Positions 22,432 to 27,607 of a stretch of 27,607 nucleotides of DNA are shown here, in pieces. Numbering within the stretch: position 1 is the stretch's first letter; every line of letters starts with the position of its first letter. Source of the stretch: an uncultured Clostridia bacterium (lineage in GTDB: Bacteria > Bacillota > Clostridia > Christensenellales > Aristaeellaceae); assembly GCA_934647165.1 (NCBI GenBank), contig CAKUFA010000037.1, positions 1 to 27,607 on the forward strand, given 5' to 3'. Position numbers and translations under genes: made by a program. The notes beneath the pieces were generated by a model. It worked only from the letters and a program-made list of their open reading frames with translations, was not told the DNA's origin and searched no databases.

Positions 22432-24252
22432 TTATTGCAAATCTGTGCGCATCACATACACGGTGCTTGCGTTCATGCCTTCCGCCACCAGGTCGTAGTG
22501 GCCGGCATGCGCCGCATTCTCGCTCGTTTCGTTGTATAGGCGCAGCACCTTTGCAAGGTCATCCGTGCAATAGGGCAGCGCCTTGTCTGCCAAATCCTTC
22601 ATGCCGCTTTCCAGTCCGCTAGCCAGCTGCGTTGTGCCATCCACCAGCTGTGCTGCGCCATCGCTCAGGCTTGTGGCGCCTGCATGCAGCTGCGCCGCGC
22701 CCGTCTGTGCCTGGCTCACGCCTGCCGTATAGGCTGCCAGTCCAGTCACAAACTGCTGCACACCGTCAAGCTGCGCCTTCAGGCTTGCCAGCGCTTCATA
22801 TCCTGCCTGCGCAGGCGCAATTGCATCATTGATTTGCTTCTGCACATCCTCGGACTGCAAATTCTGCTCCACCAGCTGTTCCAGTTGCTGCTGCACTGCT
22901 GCTTCCAGCTGCGCCTTCACAGCATCCGTGGCCATCTGTTGCTTCACCGCAGCGCTGATCTTCGTTGCCTGTTCATTGGTCACCTGACCAGCCGACACCG
23001 CCGCCTGATACTGTTCAGCCGTCAGCTTCAGCCCTGCGCCTTCCAGCACAGCCTCAAGCACCTTGGCTTCCACGGCCGGTTCCACAGCAGCGCGCACTTT
23101 GTTCTCCTGTGCCTTCACCGCCTGCTCCACCTTGCCCCTTGCCTGCTCAGTTGCCGCAGCACGCAGCGTTTCGGGGTTCAGAGCATCCATCGCACCCTGC
23201 AGCACCTCGGCATAGTTCTCCTGGGTCAGCACAGGCAGCGTAATGCCAGCAGTCTCCAGGCCAGCGTTTGCCAGCTGCTGGTTAGCCGTGTTCAGCACCG
23301 CATCAAACAGCTGACTTGCCGCGCCGTTCAGGGTATCGTTGTTGCCCACAAGCGTCACCAGCCCTGTTTCAAGGCTGGCGGCACCGTCATTGATCTGGCC
23401 AGCGCCGTCTTTCAGGGCCACCGCACCGTCATTCAGGCTGTTTACGCCCGTCTTTACCGTGGTCAAAGCGTCTGTCACGCTCGTCCAGTCGCCGTCCAGC
23501 TCAGGCAGATCCGTGCCGTTGCTCAGCGCCGTCAGCAGCGCTACCGCGTCATCCTTCAGCTTTGCTGCATCCTGTGCCTTGTCGGCAAGGGCTTCGCAAG
23601 CCGCATCAATGGGCTGTGCAGTCGCCACTGTCATCATCCACTGGAGGGACACATGATCAGCCTTGCCCTTCACCGTGAAGGACGCAGGCAGCTCCAGTTC
23701 ATCGCTCACGCCCGGCACCGCATAGCCCACCAGCACCTGGCGTTCGCCTTCGGTGAGTAGCATGGCGTTCTCAGTTTCAACCCCCGTCAGTCCCTCCGGC
23801 AGAGGCAGCACCGTCAGCGTCAGATAGGGTGCCTGCGCTTCATCAAAGCGAACGGTCAGCTCCATATCGCCGCTCATGTCCGCCAGCTGTGCTGCCGTCA
23901 CTTCCTTGCCATCCAGCGTCAGCGTAGCCTTCGGTGTCACAGGCAGAGCCTTGTTTCCTTGTCCCTGATAGATAATGTCCTTGCCGTCCGCCTGCCAGGT
24001 CAGTGTTTCGCCATCCAGCTTGAAGGTCTCGTGCCCGGCCATGTTTTCCACGCCGGAAAGCTGCGTGCGGTCTGCCATTTCATCCAGCTTGTCCGCATTT
24101 TCCAGGTGTACGTTGTCAATCACCGTCTGCACCTGACCCTGGCTGTCCAGCACTGCATAAACCCGCTCACGCTTCATCGTTTCCGCACCGGCGCAGCTGC
24201 TTGTGAGCACCATTGCGCCTGCCATTATCAGGGAAATCATCCGCTTGTTCAT
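22432..24252 (-). CDS. Exported DGA-repeat protein (YhgE/Pip-like), partner of the MMPL pump
   Basis: A 606-aa exported protein. ATG 24252 has GAAAGGAG upstream; the open frame to 24309 lacks a ribosome site. An N-terminal signal (MNKRMISLIMAGAMVLTSSC) is followed by AGAE, so cleavage is either by signal peptidase I or at Cys20 as a lipoprotein. Residues about 25-210 form a beta-rich domain (VYAVLDSQGQVQTVI, LTWQADGKDIIYQGQG, KALPVTPKATLTLDGKEV). The rest is helical and rich in Ala/Gln/Glu with heptad repeats such as LNDGAVALKDGAGQINDGA and LSDGAAQLVDGTTQLASG, as in YhgE/Pip proteins. Unlike these, it has no C-terminal membrane helices. It lies 108 bp after the pump gene in the same orientation. 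Its function is not established. Confidence 0.75.
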   Translation of the reverse strand: MNKRMISLIMAGAMVLTSSCAGAETMKRERVYAVLDSQGQVQTVIDNVHLENADKLDEMADRTQLSGVENMAGHETFKLDGETLTWQADGKDIIYQGQGNKALPVTPKATLTLDGKEVTAAQLADMSGDMELTVRFDEAQAPYLTLTVLPLPEGLTGVETENAMLLTEGERQVLVGYAVPGVSDELELPASFTVKGKADHVSLQWMMTVATAQPIDAACEALADKAQDAAKLKDDAVALLTALSNGTDLPELDGDWTSVTDALTTVKTGVNSLNDGAVALKDGAGQINDGAASLETGLVTLVGNNDTLNGAASQLFDAVLNTANQQLANAGLETAGITLPVLTQENYAEVLQGAMDALNPETLRAAATEQARGKVEQAVKAQENKVRAAVEPAVEAKVLEAVLEGAGLKLTAEQYQAAVSAGQVTNEQATKISAAVKQQMATDAVKAQLEAAVQQQLEQLVEQNLQSEDVQKQINDAIAPAQAGYEALASLKAQLDGVQQFVTGLAAYTAGVSQAQTGAAQLHAGATSLSDGAAQLVDGTTQLASGLESGMKDLADKALPYCTDDLAKVLRLYNETSENAAHAGHYDLVAEGMNASTVYVMRTDLQ

Positions 24253-24360
24253 TTGGAAAAGCTCCTTTCTATTTTCACTCGCAGAAATTTTGCATTTGCA
24301 GCCGCGCATGAAGGCGGTGAGCGCGTATTCCCCCGCGCACCTTCAGCAGGCCTGCACGTT

Positions 24361-26439
24361 TCAGTCCTTTTGTTCCCGCGCCAGCTTCATGCCCATTGTT
24401 GTGTGAATGATGACCTTGTCAAGCACCATCAGCACAGCCGGCAGCAGGCACAGCACCACAGCCACCGAGCATAGCGCGCCGCGCGCCATCAGGCTGCACA
24501 TGGAGGAAATGATGTCCACATTGGAATACATCCCAACGCCGAATGTTGCCGCGAAGAAGCCGAAGCCGCTCACCAGCACCGACTGCGCCGAGGAAGCCAC
24601 CGCCTCGCTCACCGCATCGGTTCTGCCCTTGCCGGCCTTGCGGGCCTGCAAATACTTCGTCGTCATCAAAATAGCGTAGTCCACCGTGGAGCCCAGCTGG
24701 ATGGTCGAAATCAGGATAGGCGCCACAAAGGGCAGGGTCGTATTGGTGTAATATGGAATGCACAAGTTGGCGGCAATGGCCGTTTCAATCAGCGCCACCA
24801 GCGCCACCGGCAGGGAGATGGAGCGCAGCACCAGTGCAATAATGATGAAAATAGCCGCAATGGAAATCACGTTGACAACCTTGAAGTCATTATCCGTGCA
24901 GCGAATCAGATCCTTCGTGCAGGGTGCTTCGCCGATAAGCATGCCGCCCTCGTCATATTTCTTGAGAATATCGTTCAGCTCGTCAATCTGTGCGTTCGCC
25001 GCGTCAGAGCTGGTCACATACGCACTGTTGATCAGCATCAGCTGATAGCGGTCGCTCTTGAGTGCGCTCACAACGTCCTGCGGCAGGATGCTCTCCGGAA
25101 TGCCGGCACCCAGCAGGCCGTCCAGGCTCATCACCTGCTGCACGCCGTCTACCTTTGCCATTTCCTCCGTCATGTCACACACGCTTTTCTGGCTCACATC
25201 CGCATCCACCAGCACCAGGTGGGTTGTGGACACATCGAAGGTGTCTTCCAGCTTGGTGTTCGCCTGCACCGATTCCAGCTCGCCCGGCAGGCACGCGCTC
25301 ATGTCATAGTAAACATCCACATGATTGTAGCCGTAGAAGGCAGGCACGCAAAGCAGCACCAGCACTACGAACAGCACCTTATAATGCTTGGTCACAAATC
25401 GGCCGAAGCCCGCCATGTTGGGCAAAAGCGGCTTGTGGCTCGTCTTTTCAATGGCTTTGTCCATGGAAAGAATCACGCAGGGCAGAAGCGTCACCGTCGC
25501 CAGCACGCCCAGAATCACACCCTTGCTCATCACAATGCCAAGGTCGCGCCCCAGGGTAAAGCTCATCGCGCACAGCGCCACAAAGCCTGCCACCGTCGTC
25601 AGGCTGGAGCCCACAATCGAGGAGAATGTCAGCGAAATCGCCTTCGCCATGGCTTCTTCGCGATCCGCCGTCAGGTTTTTGTTCTCCTTGTAGCTGTGCC
25701 ACAGGAAAATGGAGTAGTCCAGCGTTACCGCCAGCTGCAGAACCGCCGCCACTGCCTTGGTAATGTAGGAAATCTCGTCAAGGAAGTAATTGCTGCCCAT
25801 GTTCCACAGGATGCTCACGCCAATGCACAAAAGGAAGATCAGCGGCAGCAGGAAGGAGTCCATCGTGATCATCAACACCACGCAGCTCAGCGCCACAGCG
25901 ATGGCCACATAGATGCCTTCCTGCTCCTCCACCAGTTGCTTGGTATCCGTCACCACAGCGGACAGACCCGCCACTGCGCACTTCCGATCCGCCAGCTTGC
26001 GGATATTGGCAATGGCTTCCATGGTCCCCTCTGCCGAAGAGGTGTCATCAAAGAAGACGGCCATCAGCCGCGCGTCATCCTTGAGGAACATTTCGCGCAG
26101 ATTCGCCGGCAGAATTTCCGCCGGAATGCTGCCCTTCACAACGGACGCGTATCCGATCACCGAATCCACATGCGCCACATTGCGGATGGCGTCCTCTAGG
26201 TCTGCCTGTTCCACTTCGGTGAGGCCTTCGGTCACGCACAGGCTGAACGCACCCTTGCCGAAATCCTCCATCAGAATGTTCTGCCCCTTCACCGTATCCA
26301 GATCCTCAGGCAGATAATACAGCAAATCGTACTTGACCTTTGTGGCGGCCATTCCCAGCACCGACGGTACCACCAGCGCCAGGCACAGAAGCATCACCAG
26401 CACCCGATGCTTCACCAGCCACTTTGCAAGCTTGTTCAC
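24361..26439 (-). CDS. MMPL/RND family transporter
   Basis: A 692-aa inner-membrane exporter of the RND superfamily (MMPL branch), expected to be proton-driven. Two repeats each have a first helix, a large outside loop and five more helices. The paired Asp-Tyr motifs of the MmpL proton relay are present: AVTLDYSIFLWHSY (Asp near residue 241) and STVDYAILMTTKYL in the second half. I prefer GTG 26439 (VNKLAKWLVKHR) with GGGGGAG 8 nt upstream. ATG 26472 lacks a ribosome site and lies in an operator-like inverted repeat. The substrate is unknown; lipids or drugs are typical for the family. It shares the unit with the DGA-repeat protein and faces a TetR-type repressor. Confidence 0.9.
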   Translation of the reverse strand: MNKLAKWLVKHRVLVMLLCLALVVPSVLGMAATKVKYDLLYYLPEDLDTVKGQNILMEDFGKGAFSLCVTEGLTEVEQADLEDAIRNVAHVDSVIGYASVVKGSIPAEILPANLREMFLKDDARLMAVFFDDTSSAEGTMEAIANIRKLADRKCAVAGLSAVVTDTKQLVEEQEGIYVAIAVALSCVVLMITMDSFLLPLIFLLCIGVSILWNMGSNYFLDEISYITKAVAAVLQLAVTLDYSIFLWHSYKENKNLTADREEAMAKAISLTFSSIVGSSLTTVAGFVALCAMSFTLGRDLGIVMSKGVILGVLATVTLLPCVILSMDKAIEKTSHKPLLPNMAGFGRFVTKHYKVLFVVLVLLCVPAFYGYNHVDVYYDMSACLPGELESVQANTKLEDTFDVSTTHLVLVDADVSQKSVCDMTEEMAKVDGVQQVMSLDGLLGAGIPESILPQDVVSALKSDRYQLMLINSAYVTSSDAANAQIDELNDILKKYDEGGMLIGEAPCTKDLIRCTDNDFKVVNVISIAAIFIIIALVLRSISLPVALVALIETAIAANLCIPYYTNTTLPFVAPILISTIQLGSTVDYAILMTTKYLQARKAGKGRTDAVSEAVASSAQSVLVSGFGFFAATFGVGMYSNVDIISSMCSLMARGALCSVAVVLCLLPAVLMVLDKVIIHTTMGMKLAREQKD

Positions 26440-26465
26440 GTGGTTTTCTCCCCCTTCTACACGTT

Positions 26466-26482
26466 TGTTCATCTTTTGAACA
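26466..26482. promoter_or_regulatory. Second inverted repeat, likely operator
   Basis: TGTTCA-tcttt-TGAACA has the same 6-5-6 design as the neighbouring operator and differs from it by one base per arm. The centres are 20 bp apart, about two helical turns. Confidence 0.6.
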
Positions 26483-26484
26483 TT

Positions 26485-26503
26485 GTGTTGACTTTATCAA
26501 CAC
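26485..26503. promoter_or_regulatory. Operator for the TetR-type repressor
   Basis: GTGTTGA-cttta-TCAACAC is a perfect 7-bp inverted repeat. It covers the predicted transcript start of the pump promoter and the -35 box and part of the spacer of the tetR-type promoter, so one bound dimer would shut both. Confidence 0.75.
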
Positions 26504-26516
26504 GTTGCATTATAAT
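26488..26516 (+). promoter_or_regulatory. Promoter of the TetR-type gene
   Basis: TTGACT (26488-26493) and TATAAT (26511-26516) are 17 bp apart. The operator covers the -35. The two opposed -10 boxes together form the palindrome ATTATAAT (26509-26516). Confidence 0.75.
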
Positions 26517-26537
26517 ATCCTTTGTGGTGAAAATCAA
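26509..26537 (-). promoter_or_regulatory. Promoter of the MMPL-DGA operon
   Basis: On the minus strand, TTGATT (26537-26532) and TATAAT (26514-26509) are 17 bp apart. The predicted start is near 26502, inside the operator. The -10 overlaps the -10 of the opposite promoter. Confidence 0.75.
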
Positions 26538-26596
26538 TCGGCAGTTGAGATATCTTTCGTTGAGAAATCAGCTGATCAGAGTCTTTCGCCGCATTA

Positions 26597-26624
26597 TTCA
26601 ACAGTTTCCTGTTGCTCTGTTGAA
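26597..26624 (+). repeat. Inverted repeat in the leader of the TetR-type gene
   Basis: TTCAACAG (26597-26604) and CTGTTGAA (26617-26624) are separated by 12 bp. They contain the same TTCAACA/TGTTGAA half-sites as the operator. It could be a further binding site or an RNA hairpin ahead of the gene. Confidence 0.5.
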
Positions 26625-26662
26625 CACTTTTTGCCCATTTGGCAGATTTGAGGTAAAACATC

Positions 26663-27253
26663 ATGGTAGAGAAAAAAGAAGATCGTCGAGTGCGCCGCAC
26701 AAAAAAGCTGTTGATCCAGGGTTTGACCGAATTGATGGCCGAAAAGCCTGTGCAGGATATCACCGTCCGCGAATTGGCCGACCGCGTGGACGTCAATCGC
26801 GGCACTTTCTACCTTTACTATCGCGATATTTTCGACATGCTCACACAAATCGAGCAGGAGCTGTTTGATAAATTTGATCGCATCATGGTCTCCCATAGGG
26901 ACGATGTGGTCATCAGCCAAACCCAGCCTTTCCTGTGCGATCTGTTCGCTTTCATTCAGGAAAATCAGGAAATGTGCCGCACGCTTCTTGGCGAACACGG
27001 CGACATGGCCTTCCTTCAGCGCTTAAACGGCGTTGTGCAAGAAAAGTGCTTTGCCGATTGGCAACGTCTCCACTTTCCCTGCACGCAGGAGGAGTTCATC
27101 TATCGCTATGACTTTGTGGTCTTCGGCTGCATTGGGCTTATCCGTACCTGGCTGTCCCGGCATTGCACAGAGCCTGCCGACGCCATGGCTGCCCTTGCCA
27201 ACGAAATGATCCGGCGCGGTTCCATCCCGCTGGATGTCGTACCTGCGAAATAA
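26663..27253 (+). CDS. TetR/AcrR family transcriptional regulator
   Basis: A 196-aa repressor. Residues 8-55 form the TetR helix-turn-helix (RTKKLLIQGLTELMAEK, ITVRELADRVDVNRGTFYLYYRD). The remaining helical domain resembles the group in which the C-terminal part binds the inducer; its ligand cannot be predicted. A TGAGGT site lies 9 nt before ATG 26663, after a leader of about 140 nt. It is divergent from the MMPL-DGA operon with TGTTGA-type operators between them, so the likely role is to repress that pump and itself. Confidence 0.9.
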   Translation: MVEKKEDRRVRRTKKLLIQGLTELMAEKPVQDITVRELADRVDVNRGTFYLYYRDIFDMLTQIEQELFDKFDRIMVSHRDDVVISQTQPFLCDLFAFIQENQEMCRTLLGEHGDMAFLQRLNGVVQEKCFADWQRLHFPCTQEEFIYRYDFVVFGCIGLIRTWLSRHCTEPADAMAALANEMIRRGSIPLDVVPAK

Positions 27254-27257
27254 AAGG

Positions 27258-27286
27258 TTGTCCTTTTCCCCCGCTTATGCTATAAT
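27258..27286 (+). promoter_or_regulatory. Strong promoter for the RNA region
   Basis: TTGTCC (27258-27263) and perfect TATAAT (27281-27286) are 17 bp apart. The predicted start is about G27293, the first base of a long stem. Confidence 0.75.
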
Positions 27287-27292
27287 GCTATT

Positions 27293-27372
27293 GTTGTTCC
27301 GTTTGGCGGACTTCTTTGCACTCCGTCAAGCGGCGTACAACCCAAGCGTTATATCAGCCGGTTTTTCCGGCT
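27293..27372 (+). ncRNA. Two-hairpin 5' RNA segment ahead of the tRNA-like sequence
   Basis: CCGTTTGGCGGA (27299-27310) pairs over all 12 positions, counting two G-U pairs, with TCCGTCAAGCGG (27322-27333) around an 11-nt loop. Below it GTTGT (27293-27297) pairs with ACAAC (27337-27341). A second hairpin AGCCGG-TTTTT-CCGGCT spans 27356-27372. The compensating G-U pairs favour selection for RNA structure. I do not recognise the class. Confidence 0.5.
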
Positions 27373-27376
27373 ATCC

Positions 27377-27415
27377 GGTCTCGTAGCTCAGCAGGATAGA
27401 GCGGCTTCCTCCTAA
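27377..27415 (+). tRNA. 5' half of tRNA-Arg (anticodon CCU), not continued normally
   Basis: Acceptor strand GGTCTCG (27377-27383), T8/A9, D-arm GCTC...GAGC (27386-27402), anticodon stem GCTTC (27404-27408) and loop CTCCTAA with anticodon CCT at 27411-27413 fit tRNA-Arg position by position. After A38 the expected 3' anticodon strand, variable loop, T-arm and acceptor do not follow in place. GAAGT does occur three bases late (27419-27423) and could restore the anticodon stem with a 10-nt loop, but no T-arm follows. It is either interrupted, degenerate or part of a larger RNA. Confidence 0.5.
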
Positions 27416-27607
27416 TAAGAAGTCGGACTGCCGCCTGAATTGAGCGATCAAGTGCCCCAAATCCCCCGGAATCTGTTCGATTTTCCCTCCCAGAGCGACC
27501 GCCAAACAGCTAACGCGAGGCGGAAGATAAAGGGCCTGTGAAAGTCGAACACGCCGCCCGCAGTTAGCCAGCTAACGCGGAAAGCCCGGATGACTCCCCT
27601 CGGTCAG
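27416..27607 (+). other. Unassigned structured sequence after the half-tRNA
   Basis: No ORF of note. Hairpins: TTGA-GCGA-TCAA (around 27440-27451, a GNRA-type loop), CCGCC/GGCGG (27499-27503 with 27519-27523) and CCGC-a-GTTAGC with GCTAAC-GCGG (27558-27580). The 11-mer CAGCTAACGCG occurs twice (27507-27517 and 27569-27579), so GTTAGC (27563-27568) could pair with either copy. The sequence runs off the window. Confidence 0.4.

Noticed and set aside
26440..26472. ATG 26472 as start of the MMPL gene
   Set aside because: There is no ribosome site, and the codon lies in an operator-like repeat; GTG 26439 has GGGGGAG at good distance.
27481..27503. A T-arm and CCA end of the tRNA at GGAATCTGTTCGATTTTCC...GCCA
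   Set aside because: A TTCGATT loop and GACC-GCCA are present, but the T-stem does not pair and the acceptor has two mismatches, so this is probably chance.
27414..27607. Firm call of a group I intron in tRNA-Arg(CCU)
   Set aside because: The insertion context fits known cases, but I could not find the conserved core segments or a guide pairing with CTCCT, and the 3' exon is outside the window. Kept only as a hypothesis.
1..27607. CRISPR arrays, insertion sequences, integrases or phage genes
   Set aside because: No repeat-spacer pattern, transposase-like frame or terminal inverted repeats were seen.

Overview
The window looks like part of a Bacillota (Clostridia-type) chromosome with fairly high GC. 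The evidence is a complete S10-spc ribosomal protein cluster in Gram-positive order, an adenylate kinase with a four-cysteine zinc LID, zinc-type S14, L24 and L36, a KOW-domain gene between map and infA (typical of Clostridia), a single-chain alpha2-type glycyl-tRNA synthetase and a CIRCE heat-shock operator. I cannot fix the genus. There is no phage, transposon or CRISPR array.

Layout. Positions 1-1119: the tail of an unidentified gene and an unidentified 338-aa protein. 1148-2814: a cassette of a YitT-type membrane protein gene (-) and a divergent MerR regulator (+). The two share an operator, the yitT-side promoter has the 19-bp spacing typical of MerR control, and near-identical terminators flank the pair. 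2817-3348: a small zinc-ribbon gene (-) preceded by a possible structured RNA of about 208 nt with its own promoter. 3453-5521: htpG under a CIRCE element, closed by a terminator. 5744-7184: glyQS (-) with a promoter so close that no T-box fits. 7195-8995: a secreted protein with several SH3-like repeats (-).

9082-22015 is the core of the window. One long minus-strand transcription unit runs rpsJ-rplCDWB-rpsS-rplV-rpsC-rplP-rpmC-rpsQ-rplNXE-rpsZ-rpsH-rplFR-rpsE-rpmD-rplO-secY-adk-map-KOW-infA-rpmJ. It has a good promoter, phased A-tracts upstream, a leader with four hairpins, and a strong terminator straight after rpmJ. The usual rpsM-rpsK-rpsD-rpoA-rplQ block does not follow, and the usual rpsL-rpsG-fusA-tuf block does not precede, so the supercluster is cut at both ends. 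It supplies most 50S/30S proteins plus the SecY channel, Met-aminopeptidase, adenylate kinase and IF-1.

22387-27253 is an export module: an MMPL/RND-type pump and an exported DGA-repeat (YhgE/Pip-like) protein on the minus strand, with a divergent TetR-family repressor. The two promoters overlap back to back in their -10 boxes and carry TGTTGA/TCAACA-type operators. 27258-27607 is an RNA region: a strong promoter, a long 5' stem-loop, a second hairpin, the 5' half of a tRNA-Arg(CCU) and then unassigned structured sequence up to the window end. This last stretch and the possible RNA at 3141-3348 are the best candidates for something undescribed.
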